Shown in pieces: positions 26,666 to 38,463 of a stretch of 64,000 bases of DNA. The stretch's first letter is position 1. Every line of letters begins with the position of its first letter. The notes under the pieces are model-generated. The model was not told where the DNA came from and searched no databases. It saw only the letters and a program-made list of their open reading frames with translations. The stretch is from Heliomicrobium gestii (lineage in GTDB: Bacteria; Bacillota; Desulfitobacteriia; Heliobacteriales; Heliobacteriaceae), in contig NZ_WXEX01000015.1 in the NCBI RefSeq assembly GCF_009877435.1, forward strand, positions 1 to 64,000. Reading direction: 5' to 3'. A program made the translations under genes and the position numbers.

Positions 26666-28021
26666 TCATACCACCTTGATGCAAAAATCCCGGCACATGC
26701 GCGAGCAGTAGCCGCAGAGGAGGCAGCAGGCCGGGTCGACGACAGCTCGGGGCAACGGTTCTCCCCAGTCGCGGGCAGTCTCGTTACCCGTCTCGGTAGA
26801 AGCCTCGGTAGAAGCCTCGATACCAGTCTTGATACCAGTCTCTATATCAGTCTTGGTGCCAGTCTCGATACCAGTCTTGGTGCCAGCCTTGGTGCCAGCC
26901 TTGGTACCTGTCTCGGTGCCAGCGGTACCCGTCTCAATAGGTACCCCTTCGTTCGCTTCCGTGGTCTTTCCGCTATCCTCAGATTCACAGCGGGATTTTT
27001 CCAGCGGTTCTTCTACTACACGCAGCGCCCCCTGGGGGCAGGCCGGCACACAGCGGCCGCAACCGGTGCACCAGTCTTCGATGAGAAGCCGTCTCCCCCG
27101 CCCCTGCACCTCGCGCCAGTTCTCCTCGGAGACGGCTTTCCCGGCGAAGAGGCGCAGGTTCACTTCCAATTCCCGTTCAGACTGCATGCCGATGGCGATG
27201 GCGTCCAGGTGGGGCTGGGCGAGCGCCCAGGCGAGGGCTTCCGGCGCTTTCGCGTGGAGGTTGCCGCCGCCGAGGACCTTCATGCCGTAGATCCCCTTCC
27301 CTGCCCGGTGGGCCTCGGCGATGGCGGCGAGCATCTCGGCAGCCGTGCCGTCGAGGATGCCGATGCCTTCCATGTTGATCAACGGGTGGATCACATCGAC
27401 GTCGTCCATGGCGGCGGCGGCGCGGACGGCGGCGACGGCATGGGTCGAGAGACCGACGGCCCTCACCCATCCCCGCGCTTTTGCTTCCAGCAGGTATTCG
27501 AAGGCTTCCCGGTGGCCGCGCAGGGTATGCTCGCTCTCCTGCTCATGGAGCAGGAAGATGTCGATCACATCCCGGTCCAGTTCCCGCCGCGCCTCTTCCA
27601 GGGCGTCCTGCATCCCTTCAGCGCTGTAGGCGTAGGACTTGGTGGCGATGACCACGTCATCGACATCACCCCCGTCGCGGTGGTAGCCCCGCAGGGCCTC
27701 CCGGATGTAGGGGTAGGTGCCGTAGATCTGAGCCGTGTCGACAAAAGTAACGCCTGACGAAAAGGCCTGCCGCAACAGCGCCGCTCCCCGGTCGAGGGGG
27801 AGCGAGCCTTGCAGCGGGCCGATCGTCAGGCTGCCAAAACAAAGGCGGGACACTTCCAGTCCCGATCTGCCGAGTCGCACTTTGCCACGTCTTGTGTTGC
27901 TGCGTGTTGAGTCGCCGCGTGAGCCAAGACTGGTATGGCCGAGTGTCGAATGGTCGATCGCGTAACCGATTACGTTACCGATCGCGTTACCGCTTGAGTT
28001 ACTGAGATTTCTCCTCATCAT
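26666..28021 (-). CDS. Aldo/keto reductase with split 4Fe-4S ferredoxin region and repetitive linkers
   Basis: An aldo/keto reductase barrel (about 45-330; [16 protein letters not shown], then FLLHEQ and VRAVGLSTH) is followed by a bacterial ferredoxin-type region. The first cluster motif is [12 protein letters not shown] (about 318-329); the second is [16 protein letters not shown] at the C-terminus. About 75 residues of Thr/Gly/Lys/Glu repeats ([21 protein letters not shown]) separate them; in typical relatives the two motifs are much closer. The N-terminus (about 1-45) also has short repeats ([22 protein letters not shown]). Start ATG 28021 overlaps ireB by 23 bp. It interrupts the usual ireB-ruvX pair. 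The reaction is unknown; ferredoxin-linked AKRs of this type often act on small carbonyls. Confidence 0.83.
   Translation of the reverse strand: MMRRNLSNSSGNAIGNVIGYAIDHSTLGHTSLGSRGDSTRSNTRRGKVRLGRSGLEVSRLCFGSLTIGPLQGSLPLDRGAALLRQAFSSGVTFVDTAQIYGTYPYIREALRGYHRDGGDVDDVVIATKSYAYSAEGMQDALEEARRELDRDVIDIFLLHEQESEHTLRGHREAFEYLLEAKARGWVRAVGLSTHAVAAVRAAAAMDDVDVIHPLINMEGIGILDGTAAEMLAAIAEAHRAGKGIYGMKVLGGGNLHAKAPEALAWALAQPHLDAIAIGMQSERELEVNLRLFAGKAVSEENWREVQGRGRRLLIEDWCTGCGRCVPACPQGALRVVEEPLEKSRCESEDSGKTTEANEGVPIETGTAGTETGTKAGTKAGTKTGIETGTKTDIETGIKTGIEASTEASTETGNETARDWGEPLPRAVVDPACCLLCGYCSRMCRDFCIKVV
26770..26935 (-). repeat. 12-bp imperfect tandem repeats in the aldo/keto reductase linker
   Basis: Units such as GTCTTGGTGCCA and GTCTCGATACCA (plus-strand view) are repeated about 12 times with variation, encoding TGTK/TGIE-like tetrapeptides. 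This is seen directly and explains the long linker. Replication slippage is the likely origin. Confidence 0.85.
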
Positions 28022-28277
28022 GGCTCTCCAGGTAAAAACGTACAAGTTCTTCTAAGAGGTCATCGCGCTCGAGCCGGCGGATCAGGCTGCGGGCGTTTTT
28101 ATGGCTGGTGATGTAGGCGGGGTCCCCGGAGAGAAGGTAGCCCACCAACTGGTTAATGGGGTTGTAGCCTTTCTCCTTCAACGCTTCATAGACGGTGCGG
28201 AGAATATCGCTGGTGGCCAACTCATCTTCCGTCTTCGCCTGGAACATCATGGTTTGGTCAAAGGTATCGTTTGCCAT
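27999..28277 (-). CDS. ireB: IreB family regulatory phosphoprotein (UPF0297)
   Basis: ATG 28277 ([13 protein letters not shown]) gives 92 residues, the usual length; the reading from 28313 adds 12 residues. The conserved core [29 protein letters not shown] is present. In Enterococcus faecalis IreB is phosphorylated by the IreK kinase on N-terminal threonines and modulates cephalosporin resistance; T5 and T9 here are candidates. It follows alaS and precedes the AKR and ruvX, as in other Firmicutes apart from the AKR insertion. Confidence 0.94.
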   Translation of the reverse strand: MANDTFDQTMMFQAKTEDELATSDILRTVYEALKEKGYNPINQLVGYLLSGDPAYITSHKNARSLIRRLERDDLLEELVRFYLESHDEEKSQ

Positions 28278-28434
28278 CGGTCCCAACCCCCCAACGGAAT
28301 CACGCTCGAACAAAACGCATGGGTAGCATAGAAAGCTTGGGCAGACAGAAGCCCGGGTAATCGAAAGCTAGTGCAGAAATGCTCTCTCCAACCATATTAT
28401 TCTGCGCCAGTTTCTATTTTCCTCTACTTTTAGC

Positions 28435-31089
<2,655 letters not shown>

Positions 31090-31105
31090 CTAAACGCCTC
31101 CTTGA

Positions 31106-31146
31106 AAATAAACAAAAACCCATCCCCGGACCGCCTAAAACGCCGG
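31106..31146 (-). terminator. Attenuator-like hairpin in the alaS leader
   Basis: On the minus strand CCCTGGCCG pairs with CGGTCCGGGG (9 bp, one bulge), then ATGGG and a U-rich run TTTTTGTTTATTTT, ending just before the alaS ribosome site. A preceding 9-bp stem (GGACGAGTC/GACTCGTCC, near 31148-31200) shares two bases with the hairpin's 5' arm, so the two could compete. Confidence 0.55.
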
Positions 31147-31224
31147 CCAGGGACGAGTCAATCCACGTACTTATCGCGATTGGATCATCGCTCGACTCGT
31201 CCTGTCGATATGTGTCCAACCTGT

Positions 31225-31254
31225 AATATAGCGTGTTGGGGAGGGGGATGTCAA
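31225..31254 (-). promoter_or_regulatory. Promoter of the alaS operon
   Basis: The minus strand has TTGACA (31249-31254), an 18-bp spacer and TATATT (31225-31230). Transcription would start near 31218, giving a leader of about 130 nt. Confidence 0.82.
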
Positions 31255-31312
31255 GGGAGGGGGGAATCCAAATACTGTTTAAATGTTGTTCCTGCAAAAT
31301 TGCTAACCTTTT

Positions 31313-33796
31313 TTACGCTAACTTTTCCTTAACATTAATGCATTTTTCCGTTAAACCACTTTTCTTAAATTTATATCTCATATATCTCGATACATAATCT
31401 TCATGTGTTGAAATGATTAGTTGCTTATCTGAGAACTCATTCCTCAGAAGATCGACTAAAGAAGCCATATTAATATCGTCCATAGTTTGAACAGGGTCAT
31501 CAATTAATATTGCATTGAAGTTGTTTTGACTACTATATACCTTGTTTAATGCTAAAGACCATGCAATTACTACACCCGCAATCTGTCCCGAACTCATAGA
31601 GTGCACTACATCGTGTTTGTTTTTTATGTCACTGATAAATCTAATACTCTTTGCTGAATTCTTATCATCCCCTGTGTCTAAAAAAACGCCAATGCCTTTT
31701 TGGTAATATTGTAAAATCTTGCCGCTAAATATGTAAAAAGGGATCTCAACATCTTGAATTAACTTTTTATGTCTCTTGCTAATTTCTTTGCTGTATATGT
31801 CACAAATGGTATATAAAGGCATTTTGTTTCTTACATCATCTTTTTGAATCCCTTTCGTCCAGTTATTCAATACATCAAACTTTTCTGTTTCTTTTCGTTT
31901 CCTTTCAACTAAATTTTGTTTTTTTGTATATAACGCATTAAAATATACGCTTTCAATGTACATCTTCTTCTCTTTAATATGTTCCAACGTAACAAACGCT
32001 ATATTTTCAATCTTGCTACCAAAACAAGAATCAAATATGTGTTTCAATTTTGAAATTGGCACTTTTTCTACTTCTATGAATTCAGGTGATATTTCCTTTT
32101 TTAAACCTTTCATTTCATCGCAAATAGTTTTATATACTTCATCCGTAAATAAGTATGCTTCTTTTTTCTGATTACAGAACCGAAAGAAATCAAATTTATT
32201 ATCCGTACACCACTTTAAATATTTAGCGACTTCAGACTTATGTTTATAAGTTTTAGTAATCTGAATAAAAAAGTCATCATCTACAATATTGTCGGAAGTT
32301 TTTAAATATTCATTGATAGAATTGATCAGTAAATTTATATGTTTGTTGTACAAAACATCTATGTCATCTTCAATTTCTTTTGTAGAACTATCGAGTAAAC
32401 TTAATAGACTTTGCCTTTTGCTTGTGATATTCTCGATCATTTTTTCATACGTTTCCCACGTATAGCCGCATAACGGACATTCATTATCAGTCAAGACTGT
32501 TTTATCTCGAACTTCATCATATACTCTCATAAGCGACATTCTTGTGTTATTCATATTTTGAATAAGTTTCGATAATTCACCCGAACCTTTTTGTTTCAAA
32601 ACTATATTCTTCAAAGATATCTTTATCGCGTCATAATCATGATTTCCACCTAAAATCTCTTTTAATTTATCAATAATTGCATCGTTAATTTTTGTTATTA
32701 TACTCTCCTTTTGTAAATTAACTAAACTTTCATGTGCAATTTTTGAATTATTATATTTCTTAACAATTTGATTGTATAATTCATCATTGTTTTGTATCCA
32801 ATACCCTAATATTGTAGCATTGCGCATGAGCTCCTTTTTTTCAATGTAATTATCAATAGTTTTGTTAAAATTATCATTCCTATAGTCAACATTAAACTTT
32901 ACATAATGTTCCAGCAGTTGAATTTCTTCATCGATTTTATCTTTATTTTCTTTTGTGACTTGTATATCCTCTCTATCCCAATCCTTATGTACTCCACAAT
33001 CCTTTAGTAATGATCTATAGCTAATTGACTCCGTTTTTATCTTTCCACTTATTTCTCTTTCAACTTCCTCTATTTCTTGTTTAATTAAATCTATTTGAGC
33101 ACTTAATGTTCTATGTTCAATTCTAATTTTGTTTAAAAATTCTTCAATTTTTTTAAGTTGTTCTTTTTCGGATCCTGTTCCAAACAAGGTATCAATTTGT
33201 TTTATCCTATCTTTTTCAGGTAATTTTAAGTAGTAAGTATTGTTCTCTTGTTCAATATAATAAAAATTATTAAAAAAGTTAAATACTCCATTAGAAAACT
33301 CAGTTGCCTGATTTTCTTTTAGATCAGTTATTATAGATTTGACTTTATTTGAATATTGTTCAACCAAGTCGGTATACGTAATATTTACTGTATTTAAATC
33401 ATTAAAAATACTACCATCATAGTAATATGGCTTGAATCTATCAAAGCATTCAGGTCTATTGGATGTAGTGGTAGGAGCATTGTGTGACATGTAAATAATC
33501 TTAGAAAAAATCTTCCCCGTACTATTAATAAATTCACCAACTAAAATAATGTCAAGTTCTTTGTTCTTTATATAAGGAGAATACTCAAAACCCGTTCTCA
33601 TATCTGAAGTAATAATCGTAGCATTTCTGTTGATTTTATTGGTAATAATTAATTCTATTGCATCAAAGATAGTTGTTTTTCCAAAGCCATTTGGTCCATC
33701 TAATACTATTAAATCAATATTCTCAAAATCAAGCACTGCTTTTTCAACGAGCTTAAAATTTTCAATATATAACGATTTGATTTTGTAATTATTCAT
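31313..33796 (-). CDS. SMC/Rad50-like ABC ATPase of an ABC-three-component/Lamassu-type defence operon
   Basis: The 827-residue protein has Walker A GPNGFGKTT (34-42), long coiled-coil arms, and a Rad50-type zinc hook CPLC (C440, C443) at mid-length. The C-terminal half of the ATPase head carries signature MSSGQ, Walker B ILIDDPVQTMDD and H-loop ISTHEDY. This is the architecture of LmuB in Lamassu systems and of the ABC ATPase in ABC-three-component conflict systems. The gene is strongly AT-rich compared with the core and its start overlaps the upstream gene by 4 bp (ATGA). It is expected to sense DNA structures such as phage replication ends and to control the operon's effector. Exact family placement is inference. 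Confidence 0.85.
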   Translation of the reverse strand: MNNYKIKSLYIENFKLVEKAVLDFENIDLIVLDGPNGFGKTTIFDAIELIITNKINRNATIITSDMRTGFEYSPYIKNKELDIILVGEFINSTGKIFSKIIYMSHNAPTTTSNRPECFDRFKPYYYDGSIFNDLNTVNITYTDLVEQYSNKVKSIITDLKENQATEFSNGVFNFFNNFYYIEQENNTYYLKLPEKDRIKQIDTLFGTGSEKEQLKKIEEFLNKIRIEHRTLSAQIDLIKQEIEEVEREISGKIKTESISYRSLLKDCGVHKDWDREDIQVTKENKDKIDEEIQLLEHYVKFNVDYRNDNFNKTIDNYIEKKELMRNATILGYWIQNNDELYNQIVKKYNNSKIAHESLVNLQKESIITKINDAIIDKLKEILGGNHDYDAIKISLKNIVLKQKGSGELSKLIQNMNNTRMSLMRVYDEVRDKTVLTDNECPLCGYTWETYEKMIENITSKRQSLLSLLDSSTKEIEDDIDVLYNKHINLLINSINEYLKTSDNIVDDDFFIQITKTYKHKSEVAKYLKWCTDNKFDFFRFCNQKKEAYLFTDEVYKTICDEMKGLKKEISPEFIEVEKVPISKLKHIFDSCFGSKIENIAFVTLEHIKEKKMYIESVYFNALYTKKQNLVERKRKETEKFDVLNNWTKGIQKDDVRNKMPLYTICDIYSKEISKRHKKLIQDVEIPFYIFSGKILQYYQKGIGVFLDTGDDKNSAKSIRFISDIKNKHDVVHSMSSGQIAGVVIAWSLALNKVYSSQNNFNAILIDDPVQTMDDINMASLVDLLRNEFSDKQLIISTHEDYVSRYMRYKFKKSGLTEKCINVKEKLA

Positions 33797-34506
33797 TGCT
33801 TAAAACCCCCTTTCAAAAGGCTAATAATCTCATTAGTATTCATGCTTTTTATCCTATCAATATCGATTTTGATTATTTTATTAACTAATAATGATTTATC
33901 TTCACCTATTTCATGGATCTTTTTAAATATTACCGAAGCTAAATCATCAATCATTCTTTCCTGTCCTTTATACCTTAGGAAAGGCAATTTAATAAAAAAT
34001 CCTGCAACTAAACTATATAATGAATCATTCTCAGGATTTTTTTTAAACTCCTGAAAGTGGTCGCTATTTAAAATATCATACAAGGCATTTGTAGTTGTGT
34101 TATAGCTTTTTCTTATATTATTAAAAAGATTAACTTGGTTTTCGGTGTATAACAAAACGTGTTTCTTGAATTTTTGTGGATCCTCTTCTATATCAAAAAT
34201 ACCTTGTCTAATTTCTTTTCCAAGCGAGGTTATATTTACTTTTAAACATATTATTATGTAAGTGTTTTTTTCCATGGCAGATTTTTGTATTTCAGAGTCA
34301 TTGATTATGTTGTAATATTTAATAAATTTCTCTTTAACTTCATCTACATTAGTGAATTCAGAGTCATCCAGGTAATCAACTATAAAATATGCTTCTAACG
34401 ACTGTTTTGCTTTACTAGGACCCCAAAATTCTATGTTATTAGTTTGTTGTGTTTTGAATTTTTCAAATCCGTTCTCATGAAAAATTTCTAAAATTATGTT
34501 CTTCAT
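33793..34506 (-). CDS. Middle component of the ABC-three-component/Lamassu-like operon
   Basis: The 237-residue protein has no domain I recognise; it is mostly helical with a beta-rich N-terminus (KNIILEIFHENGFEKF, then EAYFIVDYL). It resembles, by size and position only, the middle component or LmuC that bridges ATPase and effector. It overlaps both neighbours by 4 bp, so the three genes are translated as a unit. AT-rich like its neighbours. Confidence 0.7.
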   Translation of the reverse strand: MKNIILEIFHENGFEKFKTQQTNNIEFWGPSKAKQSLEAYFIVDYLDDSEFTNVDEVKEKFIKYYNIINDSEIQKSAMEKNTYIIICLKVNITSLGKEIRQGIFDIEEDPQKFKKHVLLYTENQVNLFNNIRKSYNTTTNALYDILNSDHFQEFKKNPENDSLYSLVAGFFIKLPFLRYKGQERMIDDLASVIFKKIHEIGEDKSLLVNKIIKIDIDRIKSMNTNEIISLLKGGFKQ

Positions 34507-35894
34507 TTATTAAGCCTCTCTTTCAGTTTATCTAAGCTTATTATCTCTATATCTTCTTTTATATGCACAATATTATTTTTTAATCTCCCACCATCTAACT
34601 CATTTTCTAGTTCATTTACATAAAGTTCAGATACATCACAAAAACTATCATCGTAAATTCGATCCAAATTAATTTCTTTCGTAATTAAAGCATCAACCTC
34701 ATAAAGCAAGTCAATATTTGATGGATTGTTTAATATCTTTTTCCTTAGCAAGTCCTCATGGATTTTTTTAAATAATTTTTCTTCTTCTTCGCTACACAAA
34801 CCATTTAAATTTGGCTTTGTTATATTTGTTATTATGTACTTTTTCTGATTAATAATAAATACACCATTATTTTTTGCTTTTGCGGTACTGTTAACCAGTA
34901 GTTCTGTTGTAGGAAAATAAAACTCCGCTAATAAATTATCAGGAATTAAAGCTCGATAATCATCGTCATTAAGCTTTTCGTTTGTTTTATGTTCCGGGGT
35001 TACCATTTTACAAAAAGAGCTAAACTTTTCTTTAGTACCGTAGTAATTCCAAAGTTGACACATGTATTTATGCAACTTAAAATTTTTTTCTGAGGTACAA
35101 GCTATTTGAACGTCAGTATTTATTTCCTGCAAAAGCCTCCTTTTTACTTCTAAAATAATATAATAGTATTCTTCGAATTTTTTTATAAATTTACTTTTTA
35201 ATTTATTGGTATAGTATAAGTCTCTTTCCATCTCAATTGTATTTAATAATTCGCATAAAGAACAAAAAGGATAAGGTGCAACTATAAAATTCCCTCGTCC
35301 AAAATCATCAATATTCTTGTGTCTTTCTCTTACTATCTGGTCTATTACATTCATAAAATATAAATATATAACTTCCGTATCGAACGTAGCTAATGTCTCA
35401 TTTTTTAGTAGATATTTTATCTTAATTATTTTCTCTTTTATCAGTTGTTCAATTTCCTCCAATCCACAGTAATTTTTAATAGTTCCGTTAATAATATATT
35501 CATATGTTGAAATGTTAGAATTACCATAAGTTATGGGGACTTCTTTTATTAAATGCAAGTAACCCTTTGAATTTGAAAAACTATTTGTATTTTGTACTAA
35601 TTTTAAAATAGCCTTTCTATAGTGACTAATTTCTTGGGTCTTATACGCTTTTACTTGATGTAATGTGAGGTAATTCTGAAATTTATCTTTAATTGAAAAA
35701 TCTTCTACCTTCTCAAGCTCCATTAAATAATTATGACACTCCGCTAGTTTATTACTGCTTTGGTCTTTACTATATTCTATTGGACATTTTTCACCCTTTT
35801 CTAATCTCTCGCATATTACTTTTAACATATGGTATATTGCAACTTTACCTTGATATACATAACCACTCCATGTTGGGGAAGCATCCCAATCCAC
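34503..35894 (-). CDS. Putative nuclease effector of the ABC-three-component/Lamassu-like operon
   Basis: The 463-residue protein begins MDWDASPTWSGYVYQGKVA. The GYxYQ motif followed by an acidic segment (ELEKVEDF) and LHQVKAYKT (about 78-86) matches the PD-(D/E)xK pattern of Cap4/DUF4297-like nucleases, in which E/D plus QxK form the active site. The rest (about 130-463) is helical with a CxxC (FCSLC near 208) and no known domain. GTG start after TAGGAGG. As the first gene of the operon it probably encodes the DNA-degrading effector that triggers abortive infection. Catalytic residues are read by eye, so the nuclease call is moderate. Confidence 0.68.
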   Translation of the reverse strand: MDWDASPTWSGYVYQGKVAIYHMLKVICERLEKGEKCPIEYSKDQSSNKLAECHNYLMELEKVEDFSIKDKFQNYLTLHQVKAYKTQEISHYRKAILKLVQNTNSFSNSKGYLHLIKEVPITYGNSNISTYEYIINGTIKNYCGLEEIEQLIKEKIIKIKYLLKNETLATFDTEVIYLYFMNVIDQIVRERHKNIDDFGRGNFIVAPYPFCSLCELLNTIEMERDLYYTNKLKSKFIKKFEEYYYIILEVKRRLLQEINTDVQIACTSEKNFKLHKYMCQLWNYYGTKEKFSSFCKMVTPEHKTNEKLNDDDYRALIPDNLLAEFYFPTTELLVNSTAKAKNNGVFIINQKKYIITNITKPNLNGLCSEEEEKLFKKIHEDLLRKKILNNPSNIDLLYEVDALITKEINLDRIYDDSFCDVSELYVNELENELDGGRLKNNIVHIKEDIEIISLDKLKERLNK

Positions 35895-36653
35895 AACCCG
35901 ATCCCTCCTATATGTTTATATTATTTACTTTAACCAGCTGTTATTATATCCGTAGACTAATTAACTATTGATGTTATATCTACTCTTTTATCTTACCATT
36001 CATAGTCAACAACAACCATAAATTGTAAGTTAATTTCTATTTAATTATACCATTAACGTCAATCGCTTACAATCGTATTCATATGATTTTTGTAGAGGTA
36101 CTTGTTCTATTACCTCATAATCATCTCCAAATATACATTTAAATTATTTAAAGGAAAGGTCCTGCTCCGAGGTGTAAACGGCCAAGACAAAGAAATGCTT
36201 CGAAAGTTCTTCCATGTTCTTGTGCCACATGATGGCGAGTTCTCATTCGTTTCGTCCAGGAGCAGTAACGGGAGGTTTTTCTCATTCCCGCGAGGATCAC
36301 ATGGGTTTTACCAAAGGTCGTGTCGATGTTGATCTCCCGAAAGGTGTTGTTCTAAAACTGAACATCATAGGATTCGAGCAGTTTTTATCCTTCTTCACTG
36401 TTAAACTGGCTGCGACGTACACGCTCTCCCTCGTTATCCGCCTAGTTTCTGGTTTGCAAACCGAGCTACAGGCCTGCCAAAAGGACGTGATCCGCTCTTC
36501 CGACATACTGAAATGATTCTCGTCCATGTCATCAGCCCTTCCTCGAGCGAAAGGCCATCACCTATTTTTTCGAGTCCTCTTGAGGCTTTCTCGCATTCCC
36601 CCTTGACTTCAAGTACACTTGAACCACTAAGCTATGATCAGGAGGCGACACAC
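35895..36653. other. Gene-poor region between the defence operon and the merR gene
   Basis: About 760 bp without a supportable gene. The first 200 bp are very AT-rich and must hold the promoter of the defence operon (a TATAAT-like element near 35945 on the minus strand). From about 36170 the GC content returns to the level of the core and short open frames occur on both strands, none with a good ribosome site or recognisable domain. This part may be a decayed gene. Confidence 0.5.
36603..36640 (+). promoter_or_regulatory. Palindromic operator/promoter of the merR-CMD operon
   Basis: TTGACT (36603-36608) overlaps a perfect palindrome TTCAAGTACACTTGAA (36608-36623) in front of the merR-like gene. 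A TATGAT lies at 36633-36638. The 24-bp spacing is longer than the 19-20 bp typical of MerR promoters; TAAGCT would give 19 bp. Autoregulation is likely. Confidence 0.6.
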
Positions 36654-37055
36654 ATGGCCGACATCAGCGTCAAAGAAGCGGCAGAGGTGGCAAAAATAAA
36701 GCCCCATACGCTGCGCTATTACGAAAGCATCGGGCTTTTGAAGGACATCCAACGAAATGCCGCCGGGCAACGGGTGTATAGTGAAGCGGATTTGCGCTGG
36801 CTGGCCTTTATCAACCGCTTGCGCGCCACCGGGATGAGCATTCGCAAGATGCAGGAATACGCGCGGTTGCGCCATCTCGGGGACAGCACCGTTTCCGAAC
36901 GAAAAGCCTTGCTCTGCGAACACCTCAAAGAGATGGACGACAAGATCGCCAAACTGCTGGAAGTCCGGGAGTACGTGGTCGGCAAAATCGAGATTTACAA
37001 TGAAATGGAGGAAACGCTGCATGAACGCGGAAAGTCGCTGGGAACGGGGTTATAA
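36654..37055 (+). CDS. MerR family transcriptional regulator
   Basis: The 133-residue protein starts at ATG 36654 (MADISVKEAAEVAKIK) behind CAGGAGG. It has the MerR winged helix (KPHTLRYYESIGLL), a second wing (GQRVYSEADLRWL) and a dimerisation coiled coil (about 80-120). No metal-binding cysteines are present in the C-terminus except one (LLCEH), so it belongs to the NmlR/AdhR-like branch that senses carbonyl or thiol stress. The gene overlaps the CMD gene by 35 bp. Confidence 0.93.
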   Translation: MADISVKEAAEVAKIKPHTLRYYESIGLLKDIQRNAAGQRVYSEADLRWLAFINRLRATGMSIRKMQEYARLRHLGDSTVSERKALLCEHLKEMDDKIAKLLEVREYVVGKIEIYNEMEETLHERGKSLGTGL

Positions 37056-37863
37056 AAAACTGCTTGAAGTGGATGGACACGCTGGAGAAGCGGTGAAGAA
37101 CAGCCTCAACGAAATCTCGCCTGATCTGGTGCGCTACATCGTGGAGTATGCCTTCGGCGACATCTATTGCCGAGACGGCTTGGATCTGAAATCGAAGGAA
37201 ATCGCCGTCGTCGCGGCATTGACGGCGCTGGGCAACGCGCAGCCCCAGTTGAAGGTTCATTTCAACGGCGCTTTGAATGTCGGCTGCACTATCAACGAAG
37301 TGAAAGAGATCATCCTACAGATGTCGGCCTATTCCGGTTTTCCCACCTGCATCAATGCAATGAACGCCTTGCAGGATGTCCTTCAGGAACGCCGCGCGCA
37401 AGGGATCACCGACCGGACCGGCGAAGCCCCGACGAACACGGCAAGCCCCTACAACGCCGGGAACCTTGACCACAGGGCGGGCTCGGACGCGGACCGCTAT
37501 GCACGGGGCGCCCAGGCGCTTTCGGTGTTGGACGAGCAGCAGGTGGCGCGGCTGGAACAGGCCTATGCCGACTTTTCGCCAGACCTGATCAATCTCATCC
37601 TGAGCAACTACGCCGATGTGTACGCCAGGGACAACCTCGATAAAAAATACCGCCAAATCGCCACGATCGCGGCGTTGACGGCACTGGGCAATGCGCAGCC
37701 TCAACTTAAGTTTCATATCCACGCGGGGTTGAATGTGGGGTTGGAAGCGGCGCAGATCATCGAGATCATGTTGTTGATGACGGTCTATGCGGGGTTTCCT
37801 GCGGCGATCAACGGGACCAATGTGTTGAAGGAAGTCATGCGGGAGAGAAATCGCGAACGTTAA
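37021..37863 (+). CDS. Tandem carboxymuconolactone decarboxylase (CMD/AhpD-like) protein
   Basis: The 280-residue protein contains two CMD domains (about 25-110 and 175-270). Each carries the same core, ALTALGNAQPQLK followed by H; the first repeat has FGDIYCRDGLD and the second YADVYARDNLD, so only the first keeps that cysteine. CMD proteins are decarboxylases or AhpD-like peroxidase partners. AdhR-type MerR regulators often control a neighbouring CMD gene with a role in aldehyde or oxidant stress. ATG 37021 follows ATGGAGG and lies inside the merR gene, implying coupled translation. Confidence 0.9.
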   Translation: MNAESRWERGYKKLLEVDGHAGEAVKNSLNEISPDLVRYIVEYAFGDIYCRDGLDLKSKEIAVVAALTALGNAQPQLKVHFNGALNVGCTINEVKEIILQMSAYSGFPTCINAMNALQDVLQERRAQGITDRTGEAPTNTASPYNAGNLDHRAGSDADRYARGAQALSVLDEQQVARLEQAYADFSPDLINLILSNYADVYARDNLDKKYRQIATIAALTALGNAQPQLKFHIHAGLNVGLEAAQIIEIMLLMTVYAGFPAAINGTNVLKEVMRERNRER

Positions 37864-37896
37864 AACGCTCTCATATACTGCTCTGGGGTGGAGTAT

Positions 37897-38463
37897 ATGA
37901 AACAGCTAAATCCGGAAAAGCTGGTTGTCGAATACAGAGATGGCGTGACCCCGGCGGAACCTGTCATCGGACGAAAATATACGTTAACACACTCCGATAT
38001 CACAGGAGAGCTTTTTCTCACGATAGGTCGCGCCTACGCCTACGAAAAAATCAACAGCCTGCGCGATGAAGTCCTGGCGGAATGCCGATGGTATGACGGC
38101 ACGATCATTTTGTATGTCTATGTTTACGTGAATGGTCAGTTTGCTCCCCTATCGGCTCGACGCGATCGCATCTTTCGGCGCGAATTGCCGCTGGCGTTAG
38201 CGGCGATTCGATATGGAGATGCTCAATTTTTTATGGCGCACCCCGAATTGGATCATGCACCCATCCTGATTTATTTTGACTCGACAAACCCGAATTATCA
38301 TCGGTTTGAGAACTGGGGGACGCCCAGCGATTATAGGTTATGGCGCTCCTCAAGCAAACAGGCCCTTCCGGTCGCACCACCTGTGGATCATCCGGAGACC
38401 CGCCCATGTCCTTTTGCGCATAGCCCGTTGCGTTCCTTGTTATCCTATCAAAGCCTTAAATAA
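37897..38463 (+). CDS. Staygreen-like protein (putative Mg-dechelatase)
   Basis: The 188-residue protein matches the staygreen (SGR) family by eye: LNPEKLVVEY near the N-terminus, GRKYTLTHSDITGELFL, then RDEVLAEC, and RRDRIFRRELPLALAAIRYGD with FFMAHPELD. Plant SGR removes Mg from chlorophyll a, and bacterial homologues have shown Mg-dechelating activity. In a heliobacterium it could act on bacteriochlorophyll g or make the pheophytin-type acceptor. ATG 37897 is preceded by GGGGTGGAG; a GTG at 37888 is possible but lacks a ribosome site. A Pro/Ser tail (about 150-188) is not conserved in the family. The gene is 34 bp downstream of the CMD gene. Confidence 0.8.
   Translation: MKQLNPEKLVVEYRDGVTPAEPVIGRKYTLTHSDITGELFLTIGRAYAYEKINSLRDEVLAECRWYDGTIILYVYVYVNGQFAPLSARRDRIFRRELPLALAAIRYGDAQFFMAHPELDHAPILIYFDSTNPNYHRFENWGTPSDYRLWRSSSKQALPVAPPVDHPETRPCPFAHSPLRSLLSYQSLK

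Noticed and set aside
36102-36527. Short open frames on both strands between the defence operon and merR
   Set aside because: No ribosome site, no domain, mutually overlapping. Possibly remnants of a decayed gene, but nothing identifiable.
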